Numbered from the stretch's first letter, positions 29,666-39,989 are shown. The stretch is 64,000 bases of DNA from Sulfurimonas sp. (GCF_028714975.1 NZ_JAQTLH010000001.1:286153-350152), one strand, 5' to 3'. Numbers and translations are program-made. The notes: generated from the sequence alone by a model not told the origin.

Positions 29666-29794
29666 GGGATACCTTTTGGAAAATTTAAGTGAGATTATAC
29701 AAAAATAGTGCTGAGGAGTTGTTAAAACAAATTTCCTTAATTGATAAATCAGTATGCAAGTGCTACAATCACATCAATAATAAGAGGATGATAG

Positions 29795-31195
29795 ATGACA
29801 AATATTATTTTATGCGGCGGTAACGGCACGAGATTGTGGCCGATAAGTAGAACTCTTATGCCAAAACAGTTTGTAAAACTTTTCAATAAAAACTCATTGT
29901 TTCAGCTCACGGTTGAAAGAAATTCTAAGTTATGCGGCGGCAGAATGATTGTCTCAAATTCGGAGCAATATTTTTTGGCTAAAGATCAGTTGGATGAGTT
30001 TGCTTTAACGCCTAATGCTCAGCATTTAACATTGCAAAAGACCGATTTTTTGCTTGAACCTGTCGGTAGAAATACTGCTCCGGCAATCGCTCTTGCTTGT
30101 ATGGTACTGGATAAAGAAGAGATTGTTTTAGTTACGCCCTCGGATCATCTTATAAAAAATGAAACAGAGTATCAAAAAGCGGTTAGTCTTGCAAAAGAGT
30201 CGGCAGAGAAAAGCTACCTTGTCACTTTCGGCATAAAACCAACATTTGCCGAAACGGGGTTTGGATACATAGAAGCAGACGGCGATGTTGTAAAAGCTTT
30301 CCATGAAAAGCCTGATTTTGATACGGCTACCGCATATTTAAAAGCGGGGAATTACTACTGGAACAGCGGAATGTTCTGTTTTAAGGCAGGAGTGTTTTTA
30401 GAGGAGCTTCAAAAATATTCCCCAAAAATTTATGAAGCATCAAAAATTGCATTTGAGAATTCATTAAACGTTCAAAATTCAAAATACAACATTCAATTAG
30501 ATGATATGCAAAATATCCCTGAAGACTCCATTGACTATGCCGTTATGGAAAAATCATCTAAAGTAAAGGTTATACCATCGGATATAAGCTGGTCGGATGT
30601 CGGAAGTTTTGATGCACTTTATGAAGAGTTGGGAAAAGATGAAAACGGAAATACTATAAATGAAAAATATGTCCAAATAGATAGTAAAAATAATCTTATT
30701 TACGGAAATGAGAGAAAAATAGCAACCGTAGATATAGAAGATTTGATAATAGTTGACACAGGCGATGCGCTGCTTATCTCAAAAAAAGGCTCATCTCAAA
30801 AAGTTAAAAATATCGTACAAAAGATTAGATGTGATACCGAACTCCACAATATCCACTTAACGGCACATAGACCTTGGGGAACATACACCGTATTAGAAGA
30901 CAATCCAAAGTACAAGATAAAACGCATTGAGGTAAAACCGGGAGGCAGACTCTCTCTTCAAAAACATTTTCACAGAAGCGAACACTGGACTGTTGTCAGC
31001 GGAACAGCCGTAGTCACATTGGGTGAAAAAGAGATTATATTAAGAGCAAATGAGTCCATATACATTCCGATGGGTGAGCTTCATAGACTCCAAAATCGCG
31101 GTAAATTAAACTTAGTCATCATAGAAACTCAAATCGGCGACTATTTGGGTGAAGATGATATTGTTAGAGTAGAAGATGATTATAGAAGGTTCTAA
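29795..31195 (+). CDS. manC: Mannose-1-phosphate guanylyltransferase / mannose-6-phosphate isomerase
   Basis: 466 aa, bifunctional type II. The nucleotidyltransferase part has CGGNGTRLWPISR, MPKQF, FLLEPVGRNTAPAIALA, VTPSDHLI and YWNSGMFCF. The C-terminal cupin isomerase domain has RPWGTYTVLED, PGGRLSLQKHFHRSEHW and YIPMGELHRL. It makes GDP-mannose, pointing to mannose (or GDP-mannose-derived sugars) in the polysaccharide built by the next genes. Preceded by an AGAGGATG ribosome site and a TACAAT -10-like box at ~29763. Confidence 0.94.
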   Translation: MTNIILCGGNGTRLWPISRTLMPKQFVKLFNKNSLFQLTVERNSKLCGGRMIVSNSEQYFLAKDQLDEFALTPNAQHLTLQKTDFLLEPVGRNTAPAIALACMVLDKEEIVLVTPSDHLIKNETEYQKAVSLAKESAEKSYLVTFGIKPTFAETGFGYIEADGDVVKAFHEKPDFDTATAYLKAGNYYWNSGMFCFKAGVFLEELQKYSPKIYEASKIAFENSLNVQNSKYNIQLDDMQNIPEDSIDYAVMEKSSKVKVIPSDISWSDVGSFDALYEELGKDENGNTINEKYVQIDSKNNLIYGNERKIATVDIEDLIIVDTGDALLISKKGSSQKVKNIVQKIRCDTELHNIHLTAHRPWGTYTVLEDNPKYKIKRIEVKPGGRLSLQKHFHRSEHWTVVSGTAVVTLGEKEIILRANESIYIPMGELHRLQNRGKLNLVIIETQIGDYLGEDDIVRVEDDYRRF

Positions 31196-31199
31196 TATG

Positions 31200-31266
31200 G
31201 ACTGCCGCACTTCGTTCGCAGTGACTATCTCTCGTCATTGCGAAGAGCTTGCGACACGGCAATCTC
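31200..31266. repeat. Palindromic repeat pair between manC and wzm
   Basis: An ACTGCCGCACTTCGTTCGCAGTGAC variant followed by GTCATTGCGAAGAGCTTGCGACACGGCAATCT. They fill almost the whole manC-wzm spacer. Confidence 0.85.
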
Positions 31267-31288
31267 CTTTGATATTTAAAGGTCTCAA

Positions 31289-32062
31289 TTGAAACACAAT
31301 ATTTTACTAGCATTTTTTTTCGCTTCAAGAGATTTTAAAGAACGATATGTAGGTACGGGTCTGGGGCAGATTTGGTATATACTCTCACCCATTATTACTA
31401 TTTTTATCTATACCGTAATCTTTTCAGATTTTATGAAAATGAAGCTTGATATTGTGGATAACAGCTACTCCTACAGCATCTATCTTGTTCCGGGACTTTT
31501 GGCGTGGACATCTTTTAGTACGATTTTGATGAGGTTAAACGGCTCTATTTTAGAAAAAGCAAACCTGATAAAAAAGATAAGCGTTCCTGCTTTTGTCTAT
31601 CAACTAAGCATTATTATTACCGAGTTTGGCGTTTTGATGCTCTCTTACTTGCTTGCACTAATCTTTTTGCTGCTTGTAAATCATCCCATAACCTTGACTT
31701 TTCTCTATCTTATCCCTATTTTGTTTTTGCAGACACTGTTTGCTTTTGCACTTGGCGTAATTATCTCGCTGTTTACCCCGCTTTTTAAAGATTTAAAAGA
31801 GGCAGTTCCCATCTTTGTTCAGCTTTGGTTTTGGATGACACCTGTCATATATATGAAAGAGATGATTGCAGACAAATTCCCTTCTCTTTTGATCTACAAC
31901 CCGTTTTACTACTTTGCGCAAATTTATCAGGATATCTTTCTTTACTCAAAAGCACCCTCTCTGCACGCTATGTCAATTATACTAGCCATAAGTATTTTAA
32001 CTCTGCTTTTAGCGGGATTTTTGTATAAAAAGATGATCGGCACCATCAAGGATATTATTTAG
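31289..32062 (+). CDS. wzm: ABC-2 polysaccharide exporter permease
   Basis: 257 aa, six hydrophobic segments, ABC-2 permease fold. The N-terminal RDFKERYVGTGLGQIWYILSPI amphipathic segment is typical of Wzm/KpsM-type permeases that export O-antigen or capsule chains. The start is a TTG at 31289, giving MKHNILLAFFFASRDF; no better start is visible. wzt follows with no gap. Confidence 0.9.
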   Translation: MKHNILLAFFFASRDFKERYVGTGLGQIWYILSPIITIFIYTVIFSDFMKMKLDIVDNSYSYSIYLVPGLLAWTSFSTILMRLNGSILEKANLIKKISVPAFVYQLSIIITEFGVLMLSYLLALIFLLLVNHPITLTFLYLIPILFLQTLFAFALGVIISLFTPLFKDLKEAVPIFVQLWFWMTPVIYMKEMIADKFPSLLIYNPFYYFAQIYQDIFLYSKAPSLHAMSIILAISILTLLLAGFLYKKMIGTIKDII

Positions 32063-33268
32063 ATGAAAAAAATCTTAGAAGTAAAAAATGTATCAAAAAT
32101 TTACAAGATGTATAAAAATAACTTTGACAGGTTAAAAGAGATTTTTTTAAATAAACCCTATCATAGGGAGTTTGTATCCAACAATGGTATCTCTTTTGAT
32201 CTTTATGAGGGTGAAACACTCGGTATTATCGGTGTAAACGGTGCCGGAAAATCTACAATACTTAAAATAATAGCAGGAGTCATAAATCCCACAAGCGGAG
32301 AGGTGATTAGGCGTGGCAGAGTAACCGCATTGCTTGAACTGGGAACCGGTTTCAATGACGAACTAAGCGGATATGAAAACATCTTTTTAAACGGAACACT
32401 TATAGGGATGACGCAAAAAGAGTGTGAACAAAAAGCAAAAGAGATTATCGCTTTTAGCGAACTAGGCGACTATATATACGAACCTATCAAAACCTACTCA
32501 TCGGGAATGAAAATGCGTCTGGCTTTTTCTATAGCCATTCATTCGGAACCGCAAATTCTCATAGTCGATGAAGCGCTCTCTGTCGGGGATGCTCACTTTG
32601 CGGCAAAATGCACAAAAGCTCTTAGGGAGAGAAAAGAGAACAATATGTCTATTATCTATGTTTCTCATGACTTAAACTCTTTAAAACTACTTTGTGACAG
32701 AGTTATTTTGCTTCATCACGGTGAAGTTGTTCAAGAGGGCAACCCTGAAGCCGTTATGAATAGTTACTACTTTTTGATATCGAAGTTAAATGATGAAGCG
32801 CAGGAGATAAAGATAAACAACTTGAGTGAAAACTCTTTTGGAAGTTTTGAGATAGAGATAAAAAAAGTGCTTATATTCGGCGAAAAATCAAAATCTCAAA
32901 TTATTTCTTCCGGTGAATACTCCACTATACAAATTTATCTAAAATCATCTGCAAAGTTTGATAATATTACAATCGGTATCCATATAAGAGATAGATTCGG
33001 TCAGGATATTTACGGTACAAACACCTACTATCAAAAGGTAGACATCTCCTTAGAAGAGGGCGAATATATGTGTAGTTTTGAGATGCCTCTAAATATAGGT
33101 GTCGGCAAATACTCTTTAGGATGTGCAGTTCATACTGGAGATTATCATACGGATAAATGTTTTCACTGGCTAGACCATGCCGCCGAGTTTGAAGTTGCAG
33201 GAGTCGAGGGAAATATTTTTATAGGACTTTGCAGGCTTGAACCAAAAATTACTTTATCTCGTCATTGA
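32063..33268 (+). CDS. wzt: ABC exporter ATP-binding protein with carbohydrate-binding tail
   Basis: 401 aa. Walker A GVNGAGKST, signature YSSGMKMRLAFS, Walker B ILIVDEALSVGD and the switch His in YVSHD are present. The extra C-terminal ~150 residues form a Wzt-type beta-sandwich (VLIFGEKSKSQ to the end) that in O-antigen systems recognises the modified chain terminus. Chain ends would thus be modified before export. The last codons and the stop lie in a palindromic repeat (see repeat at 33257). Confidence 0.92.
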   Translation: MKKILEVKNVSKIYKMYKNNFDRLKEIFLNKPYHREFVSNNGISFDLYEGETLGIIGVNGAGKSTILKIIAGVINPTSGEVIRRGRVTALLELGTGFNDELSGYENIFLNGTLIGMTQKECEQKAKEIIAFSELGDYIYEPIKTYSSGMKMRLAFSIAIHSEPQILIVDEALSVGDAHFAAKCTKALRERKENNMSIIYVSHDLNSLKLLCDRVILLHHGEVVQEGNPEAVMNSYYFLISKLNDEAQEIKINNLSENSFGSFEIEIKKVLIFGEKSKSQIISSGEYSTIQIYLKSSAKFDNITIGIHIRDRFGQDIYGTNTYYQKVDISLEEGEYMCSFEMPLNIGVGKYSLGCAVHTGDYHTDKCFHWLDHAAEFEVAGVEGNIFIGLCRLEPKITLSRH

Positions 33269-33393
33269 GATTGCCACGGCAAAAGCCTCGCAATGACAAG
33301 GAATCGTCACTGCGAGGAACGGAGTGACGCGGCAGTCTAAGAGAGAAAGAGAAGATTGCTTCGCTTCGCTCGCAATGACAAGTGAGGCAATTT
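33257..33393. repeat. Palindromic repeat cluster at the wzt 3' end
   Basis: Three elements: GTCATTGAGATTGCC...GCCTCGCAATGAC (long type with GGC-aaAA-GCC centre), a GTCACTGCGAGGAACGGAGTGACGCGGCAGTCT variant, and an inverted short copy ending TCGCAATGACAAG. The wzt stop TGA is base 7-9 of the first element. Confidence 0.9.
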
Positions 33394-33441
33394 AGTTTTT
33401 AAAAAACACCTTTAGTTAAATTTAAAAAAAAGAGTATAAAC

Positions 33442-34824
33442 ATGAAAAAAATATTTGTAGACTGCTCGTATCTTTATAATAATACGGAATCAAATACCGG
33501 AATACAAAGAGTTGTAAGAAAAATTACCGAAAATTTACTGGAACTTTCAAAAGAAAACGACAGTGAAATCATTTTAGTTGATATTGCAAACGGTAATTTT
33601 TTTAAAATCGAATCCCAAATGTTGTATCCCTCCGTTTCTGCAAATGTACAAAAAGCATCTCATTTTGACATAAATAAACTGATAAGATTTGCAAAAGAGT
33701 ATCTGAAAAACATTTATAAAGCACTCAAAAATCTTATATTCGCACTGCTTCCATTTTCTGTCGTCGGTAATTTTTTACATGCGCCTAGAACAAAATTCGG
33801 CTTAAACTTTCTTATAGATACGCTAATAATAAAACCTTTAAAAGCAATTACCAGACCGCAAAAAAAAGAGACTGCAGTAGCTGCCGAGGCTGCTCCGCTT
33901 ATGGTTGAGGGCGGTGATATACTTTTACTTCTTGACTCGACTTGGCATTTAAATATATGGTCAAGCGTATCATCTTTTAAAAAACAAGGCGGCACGGTAA
34001 TCGGAGTTATATATGACATTATTCCTATATCTCATCCTCAGTTTTGCGATGATTCTCTCACTAAAGTTTTTAAAGAGTGGTTTTATGACTCCTTAAAATA
34101 TGTCGATGGATATATCGCAATTTCTAATACTATAAATATCGGACTCAAAGAATTTCTCTCTAAAGAATTTGCAGGGCAAATAGAAGATAAAAAGTTTGAT
34201 TATTTCCTGCTTGGAAGCGATTTTGAATATAAAACGCTTAGTGAACCGATTGTCAGACCGGCTTTAGAGGAGATGTTTTTAACAAACAAATCAGTTTATT
34301 TGATAGTATGTACGGTAGAGCCTAGAAAAAATCATGCATATCTGCTTGATATATTTGATCAGTTATGGAAAAATAACTTTGATGTTTCATTATGTATTGT
34401 GGGAAAAATAGGCTGGAAAATAGAAAAAACTATAAATAGAATCAACTCGCACGATATGCTTAATAAAAAATTGCATTTTTATAATGATTTAAGCGATGCT
34501 GAGCTTCAATATTGTTATAAACACTCAAAGATGTTACTTTTTCCTTCGATTGTTGAGGGTTTCGGCTTGCCTATAGTTGAAGCTTTGTCTTTCGGTTTAC
34601 CTGTTTTAGCCAGTGATATTGCAGTGCATAGAGAGGTCGGAGGCAAGCAAATAGGATATTTCAACATATCAGATACCAAAGATTTGGAAAATCAAATAAT
34701 AGGCATAGAACAAAATGAAATTCCGGCTTCTTATATCCCTCCAAAAGATTACAGGTGGATGAGTTGGAGAGAAAGTTCTCAAATGTTGCTTGAAAAAATA
34801 AAAAAAATAAGTAGCCAAATATGA
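33442..34824 (+). CDS. Glycosyltransferase family 4
   Basis: 460 aa. N-terminus KKIFVDCSYLYNN and TGIQRVVRKITENLL are typical of polysaccharide GT4 enzymes. The C-terminal Rossmann domain holds CTVEPRKNHAYLLDIFDQL and the donor-binding EGFGLPIVEALSFGLPVLASD. Residues ~85-150 form an extended basic insertion. Probably adds a GDP- or UDP-sugar to the surface polysaccharide. Its stop overlaps the start of the next gene by 4 bp. Confidence 0.88.
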   Translation: MKKIFVDCSYLYNNTESNTGIQRVVRKITENLLELSKENDSEIILVDIANGNFFKIESQMLYPSVSANVQKASHFDINKLIRFAKEYLKNIYKALKNLIFALLPFSVVGNFLHAPRTKFGLNFLIDTLIIKPLKAITRPQKKETAVAAEAAPLMVEGGDILLLLDSTWHLNIWSSVSSFKKQGGTVIGVIYDIIPISHPQFCDDSLTKVFKEWFYDSLKYVDGYIAISNTINIGLKEFLSKEFAGQIEDKKFDYFLLGSDFEYKTLSEPIVRPALEEMFLTNKSVYLIVCTVEPRKNHAYLLDIFDQLWKNNFDVSLCIVGKIGWKIEKTINRINSHDMLNKKLHFYNDLSDAELQYCYKHSKMLLFPSIVEGFGLPIVEALSFGLPVLASDIAVHREVGGKQIGYFNISDTKDLENQIIGIEQNEIPASYIPPKDYRWMSWRESSQMLLEKIKKISSQI

Positions 34825-35186
34825 AAAATTTTATAAAAAAATTACCGTTGATAGGTTTTCTTGGTAGATATTTGTATAATTTATTGAGAATAAACAATAT
34901 CAAGCATAGATTGGTCGTATTGGAAAATCTCACTATCACTCAACAGCGGCAGATTCAAGATCAGCAACAACAGATAGATGCGCTAAAAAATGAGCTTGAA
35001 AGCAGTAAAAATATTATAGATTTTAAGTTGGCAGACTTGATGTTACATCACTCTTTATCGCTTCGCCACCGCATAGATCAGTTTGTTTTTGATGCAAATA
35101 TAGAGTTGAAAAATAGTATAAATTCACCTGAAGAAAAACTCTTAAACATCGCTGCTATGGCAACAAAACTCTCAGATGAGAAGTAA
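34821..35186 (+). CDS. Coiled-coil protein of the polysaccharide locus
   Basis: 121 aa. A basic N-terminus (FIKKLPLIGFLGRYLYNLLR) could lie on the membrane. A coiled coil follows at ~33-70 (RQIQDQQQQIDALKNELES). No catalytic motif is seen. It overlaps the upstream GT gene by 4 bp and the large GT gene by 11 bp, so translation is coupled. In ABC-type O-antigen systems, coiled coils tether polymerising enzymes and set chain length (WbdD), so a scaffold role is plausible but unproven. Confidence 0.6.
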   Translation: MKNFIKKLPLIGFLGRYLYNLLRINNIKHRLVVLENLTITQQRQIQDQQQQIDALKNELESSKNIIDFKLADLMLHHSLSLRHRIDQFVFDANIELKNSINSPEEKLLNIAAMATKLSDEK

Positions 35187-38100
35187 AGTTTTTTCTATAC
35201 ATCAGTTTACCCCCTCTATCGCCGACGGTGACGGAGTAAGCGGTGGTGTTTTATGGACGGCGGATATTTTGCGTGGGTTTGGTTTTAACTCATTGGTTTA
35301 TGCAAACCACATAGATCCTAAGTTAAAAGATAAAGTTCTTCATATAGACTCTTATGTTCCATCGCCGGATAATGTATTGATTTACCACCACTCGATAGGG
35401 CATGAGCATCATGAACAGATTCTTGCTTTTGCGGATAAAAAAATATTATGCTATCACAACATAACCCCTTCACATTTTTTTAACAACTCTCCTCATCTTC
35501 AGCAGGCATGTGACCTTGGCAGAAAGCAGCTTGCATCATCTGCTAAAGCCTTTGTGGCTTCTTACGCAGATTCAGAGTACAACGCTAAAGAGCTTCACGC
35601 TTTTGGATACCAAAATCCCAAACCCATACCGTTGTTAGTTGACATTACGAAAAAAAATTTAATTCGTCCCAATGAAACTATAATTAAAAATTATTCTAAA
35701 ACATTTACCATACTCTTTGTGGGGCGCATCGTATCTAACAAATCACAAGAGATGCTCATAGAAACTATCTACTACCTCAAAAAGCTTCTATCTTTAAAAC
35801 TAAAACTTATTTTAGTAGGCAGTACATCGGAACAGGCGTATTTTGATTATCTAAAAAAACTTGTCGTTTCGTTAAAACTAGAAGATAGCGTACTGTTTGC
35901 AGGTAAGGTGTCACAAGAGGATCTCGCAGCTTATTACTCTGCTGCAGATATATATCTTAGTTTAAGTGATCATGAAGGCTTTTCTATACCTATCATTGAA
36001 GCACTCTCTTATGATACGCTTACCATTGCTTACTCGACTTGCGCCCTTCCTGACACCTTGGGAGAGCAGGGAACTATTGATTTTAAATCGCCTGATTTGG
36101 TCGCTAAATATATATATGACATTATAAACGACCCCTCTTTGCGAGCAAATATTTTAAAACGCCAAAAGAGACATTTTTTAAAATTTCATCAGGACAATCT
36201 AAAGAAAAATTTTGCTGATTTTTTAACTGCCGTTGATATAGATATTCCAAATTATCCCTCATCCGTTAAATCTTTTTCTGATAAAACAATACGCATAGAA
36301 GGCTCTTTTGACTCCTCTTACTCTTTGGCTATCGTAAATAAAACTATCGCAAAGGCTCTTGGTAAACAAGGTTGCAATGTAAAACTCTATTCAACCGAGG
36401 GTTTTGGAGATTTTGAACCCAATTTGTCATATATTTCTGATTTGGATATTTTAGGTATGTATGAAAATACTCAAGAGTTTGTAAATACAACCATAAGAAA
36501 TCTCTATCCGCCAAGAACAAATGCGATGCAAGGTGAAAATAAGATTATCGGTCCTTACGGTTGGGAAGAGTCTGTTTTTCCAAAAGAGTATGTAGATTTT
36601 TTTAATGCCCGCCTAACAACGATTTTTGCGATGTCGGAGTATGTAAAAAAAGTTTTGAAAAATTCAGGCGTTTGTGTTCCGATAGTTACAACTGGTATTG
36701 TAGCCGATGATATTATAGAGACGCCATCACAAAAGTTAGATTTTGAACTGCCGCACGGTTTTAGACTTCTTCATATATCGTCGGCTTTTCCTCGCAAAGG
36801 CATAGATAAGCTTTTAGAGGCATTTGAACTTCTTGATGAAAGTTTTTCTATTATCTTAAAAATATTTCCAAATCCTCACAACAATGCCATAGAACAACTC
36901 TTAAATATCGGTTACATTTTGACAAAAACTCTTCAAGAGGGAGTTTTTTTATATGTCAAAGAGAACAAAACTATTTTATGTATAAATAAAGATTTAAAAA
37001 AAGAGCAGATACGCTATCTTTATGAAAACAGCAATCTTCTCGTTGCGCCAAGTTTTGGAGAGGGGTTCGGTCTGCCTATGGCAGAAGCCATGCTTTGCAA
37101 TCTACCCGTCCTTACAACCGGATATGGCGGGCAGACGGATTTTTGTAACGATGCAGCATCTTGGCTTATAGATTTTGATTTTGCCGTAGCTTCAACACAT
37201 TTAAGTGAGCCAAACTCTATCTGGGCAGTACCGAAAGTATCTCATCTAGCATATCAGATAAAAAAGATAAGTCAAACTCTCAGCAATGAGATAAAGGTAA
37301 AAACAGATTTTGCAAGAGAGATTATTTTAAAAAACTACTCAAAAGAGGCAGTAGCCGCGAAAATCTTATCGGCTATAAACTCAAGCGATTCCCCTGTCAT
37401 TGCGAGCGAAGCGCGGCAATCTTCTCTTCCCTCCACTATACTGCCGCGTCACTCTGTTCCTCGCAGTGACTGTTTCTCGTCATTGCAATCTTCTCTTCCT
37501 GTCATTGCGAGCGAAGCGCGGCAATCTGCTCTTTTGCGCGGCAACCCGTCTATAGGAGTTTTTTCAACATACAACACCAAATGCGGCATTGCCATATATA
37601 CAAAAAACCTCATATCTTCATTTGTAGATAAAACCGTAATCTTTGCCAATTACACACAGGAGCCGACTGTTGCGGATGATCCAAACATAGTCCGCTGTTG
37701 GCATAGCGGTAGAGACACTTCAGACATAGAAGCACTAAAGAGCGCTATCGTTTCAAAAAATATAACAACGCTGATAATCCAATATAATTTTAGTTTCATA
37801 CCCCTTTATCTTCTTGAAGAGTTACTCTTTTTTTGTAATCTTAACTCTATAGATGTACATCTCTTTTTTCACTCTACTAAAGATGTTATAACAGCGGAGT
37901 ATATTGACTCTATAGGGTCAATATCAAAATCCGTAGAGAAGACGACAGCAATTTATGTACACTCCGTAGAGGATTTAAACTATTTAAAACATTTCGGTGT
38001 TTATAAAAATACTTTTTTAATTGTTCATCCTTTCAATGCGGCGCTAATGGATATGTCAAAACATATACAAAAAGTCTCAAGCGATTTTGTGACTTTAGCT

Positions 38101-38619
38101 ACATTTGGTTTTTTACTGCCTCAAAAAGGAGTATTAGAGCTGATAGATGTAGCCGAGGAGCTAGATAAAGAAGGGATAAAAGTAAAATTATTACTTCTTT
38201 GTGCTATTCATCCTGCACCTGTTTCACAGATTTTAAAAAAGCGTATAGAAGAGAAGATATCTTCATCCCCTATAAAAAATCGTATAGAAATATGTTTTGA
38301 TTTCCTTCCCGAAGAGCAAATCGTCGCACGACTATCTGCAGCAGATAAGATAGTTTTTGCCTATCAAAACACGCAAGAATCATCAAGCGCTGCACTAAGA
38401 ATCGGACTCTTAAGCCAAAAAGAGATTATAGCAACGCCGCAGCCGATTTTTAACGATGCAAAACATACGGTTACCTTTTCTAGCGATTCATCGGTAGCCT
38501 CTCTTGTTAAAACTATAAAAAAATCACTTTCATCTGAGTTTGATCCATCAAAACAAATAGAGTGGATTTTAAAAAATGATATTAAAACTGTTAGTCAGAG
38601 ATTTTTTAATTCGTTATGA
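35176..38619 (+). CDS. Large multi-domain glycosyltransferase (three GT4-like modules)
   Basis: 1147 aa. Module 1 (~1-345) has LFVGRIVSNKSQEMLIETI and SDHEGFSIPIIEALSY. Module 2 (~375-735) has HISSAFPRKGIDKLLEAFEL and SFGEGFGLPMAEAMLCNLP. Module 3 (~795-1147) begins GVFSTYNTKCGIAIYTKNL and has a degenerate donor site. Residues ~740-791 are translated palindromic repeats (PVIASEARQSS twice), inserted in frame in the linker between modules 2 and 3. Probably a polymerising enzyme adding several sugars. Starts at an ATG overlapping the coiled-coil gene. Confidence 0.88.
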   Translation: MRSKVFSIHQFTPSIADGDGVSGGVLWTADILRGFGFNSLVYANHIDPKLKDKVLHIDSYVPSPDNVLIYHHSIGHEHHEQILAFADKKILCYHNITPSHFFNNSPHLQQACDLGRKQLASSAKAFVASYADSEYNAKELHAFGYQNPKPIPLLVDITKKNLIRPNETIIKNYSKTFTILFVGRIVSNKSQEMLIETIYYLKKLLSLKLKLILVGSTSEQAYFDYLKKLVVSLKLEDSVLFAGKVSQEDLAAYYSAADIYLSLSDHEGFSIPIIEALSYDTLTIAYSTCALPDTLGEQGTIDFKSPDLVAKYIYDIINDPSLRANILKRQKRHFLKFHQDNLKKNFADFLTAVDIDIPNYPSSVKSFSDKTIRIEGSFDSSYSLAIVNKTIAKALGKQGCNVKLYSTEGFGDFEPNLSYISDLDILGMYENTQEFVNTTIRNLYPPRTNAMQGENKIIGPYGWEESVFPKEYVDFFNARLTTIFAMSEYVKKVLKNSGVCVPIVTTGIVADDIIETPSQKLDFELPHGFRLLHISSAFPRKGIDKLLEAFELLDESFSIILKIFPNPHNNAIEQLLNIGYILTKTLQEGVFLYVKENKTILCINKDLKKEQIRYLYENSNLLVAPSFGEGFGLPMAEAMLCNLPVLTTGYGGQTDFCNDAASWLIDFDFAVASTHLSEPNSIWAVPKVSHLAYQIKKISQTLSNEIKVKTDFAREIILKNYSKEAVAAKILSAINSSDSPVIASEARQSSLPSTILPRHSVPRSDCFSSLQSSLPVIASEARQSALLRGNPSIGVFSTYNTKCGIAIYTKNLISSFVDKTVIFANYTQEPTVADDPNIVRCWHSGRDTSDIEALKSAIVSKNITTLIIQYNFSFIPLYLLEELLFFCNLNSIDVHLFFHSTKDVITAEYIDSIGSISKSVEKTTAIYVHSVEDLNYLKHFGVYKNTFLIVHPFNAALMDMSKHIQKVSSDFVTLATFGFLLPQKGVLELIDVAEELDKEGIKVKLLLLCAIHPAPVSQILKKRIEEKISSSPIKNRIEICFDFLPEEQIVARLSAADKIVFAYQNTQESSSAALRIGLLSQKEIIATPQPIFNDAKHTVTFSSDSSVASLVKTIKKSLSSEFDPSKQIEWILKNDIKTVSQRFFNSL
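37396..37548. repeat. Palindromic repeats inside the large glycosyltransferase gene
   Basis: Two full GTCATTGCGAGCGAAGCGCGGCAATCT copies flank a reversed GCCGCGTCACTCTGTTCCTCGCAGTGAC variant and a truncated copy. The block is read through in frame and adds ~50 residues. Confidence 0.92.
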
Positions 38620-38645
38620 TGGTATTTGTAATTGCGATTTTTTCT

Positions 38646-38780
38646 GTCATTGCGACCTTCTCCGTCATTACGACCCTCTTCGTCATTGCGACCTTCTCCG
38701 TCATTGCGAACGCAGTGAAGCAATCTCTCCCTTGCTCTTTCTCGTCATTGAGATTGCCACGGCTAAAGCCTCGCAATGAC
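38646..38780. repeat. Repeat cluster with 18-bp half-unit tandem
   Basis: Four GTCATTGCGACC-type half units start at 38646, 38664, 38682 and 38700, exactly 18 bp apart. A GCGAACGCAGTGAAGCAATCT copy and a long GTCATTGAGATTGCC...CAATGAC copy follow. The ORFs that cross this block on both strands are repeat translations. Confidence 0.88.
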
Positions 38781-38846
38781 AAGCATTCTAAGCTGAGTTT
38801 TAGAAGTACCAATATCTTATATTAACAATACATCGGAGTTTAATAA

Positions 38847-39989
38847 ATGAAAAAAGTTCTTATAGATGCAGTTTCTCTGCTCTCACCGTTAACCGGAATA
38901 GGGCGGTATACTTATGAGATTTCCAGCCGCTTACAGAAGTTATCTGCAGATAAGTATGAGATTTTTTTTAACTACGGATTTCACTCAAAAGAGCTTTACG
39001 GACTATTGGATAAACAAACTACTGCAGAGCAAAAAGCCAAAAAACTGCAATCTTTCATAAAAAAATTTCCTCTGCTTAAAAAACTCAGCAGAAGTTTTTA
39101 CCTATTTATTACAAAATTTTATAGAGTAGAGTACGACCTATATTTCCAGCCAAATTTTATTCCAAATTCAAATATAAAAGCCAAAAAACTTATCTGTACG
39201 GTTCACGATTTCTCATTTATGCTTCAACCTCATTGGCATACAAAAGAACTAATAGACCATTACAATAAAAATTTCTTCAAACTTATAAAAAAAGCCGACC
39301 ATATTATCACTGGTTCAAACTTTACAAAGCAAGAGATCATTGACTATATGCAGATACCCCAAGATAAAATCAGCGTAATTTACCACGGAGTTAACCACGA
39401 ACTCTATAAGCCGTATCCGCAAAATGAACTTCAAGATACAAAAGCTAAATTTGATTTGCCAAAAAAATTTTTACTTTTTGTAGGCTCCATAGAACCGCGT
39501 AAAAACCTCTTGACTCTGCTAAAAGCTTACAATCTGCTCACTAATGATGAAAAAGGAGAACTGCCTCTTATTTTAGTCGGTTTTAAAGGGTGGGAAAACA
39601 GAGAAATTATGCAAGAGATCCAAAAAAATAGAGATTTCATTCGCTATCTAGGGTTTGTCTCCGATAGTGAGCTTGCCCATATCTACAATCTTGCTACAGT
39701 TTTTATCTATCCCTCACTTTATGAGGGTTTTGGTTTGCCGCCGCTTGAAGCCATGGCGTGTGGTACTCCCGTAATCGTATCAAGCGTAGCGTCTCTGCCT
39801 GAAGTTTGCGGCGATGCAGCTCTCTATGTCGAGCCGACTGATGAGTTAGATATAAAAAACAAGATTTTAGTTATTGCAAAAGATGAAAAATTAAGAGAAG
39901 AGTTATCGCAAAAAAGTAAAACTCAAGCCGCCTTTTTTTCGTGGGAAAAATCAGCGGCTGAACATTTTGAAGTTTTTGAAAAAGTTTGA
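38847..39989 (+). CDS. Glycosyltransferase family 4 (mannosyltransferase-like)
   Basis: 380 aa, single GT4 enzyme. Motifs: [61 protein letters not shown] and [18 protein letters not shown], ending GDAALYVEP. Length and motifs resemble polymannose O-antigen transferases (WbdA/B type), consistent with manC upstream. Its stop TGA coincides with the first bases of a palindromic repeat (TGAGATTGCC). Confidence 0.9.
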   Translation: MKKVLIDAVSLLSPLTGIGRYTYEISSRLQKLSADKYEIFFNYGFHSKELYGLLDKQTTAEQKAKKLQSFIKKFPLLKKLSRSFYLFITKFYRVEYDLYFQPNFIPNSNIKAKKLICTVHDFSFMLQPHWHTKELIDHYNKNFFKLIKKADHIITGSNFTKQEIIDYMQIPQDKISVIYHGVNHELYKPYPQNELQDTKAKFDLPKKFLLFVGSIEPRKNLLTLLKAYNLLTNDEKGELPLILVGFKGWENREIMQEIQKNRDFIRYLGFVSDSELAHIYNLATVFIYPSLYEGFGLPPLEAMACGTPVIVSSVASLPEVCGDAALYVEPTDELDIKNKILVIAKDEKLREELSQKSKTQAAFFSWEKSAAEHFEVFEKV

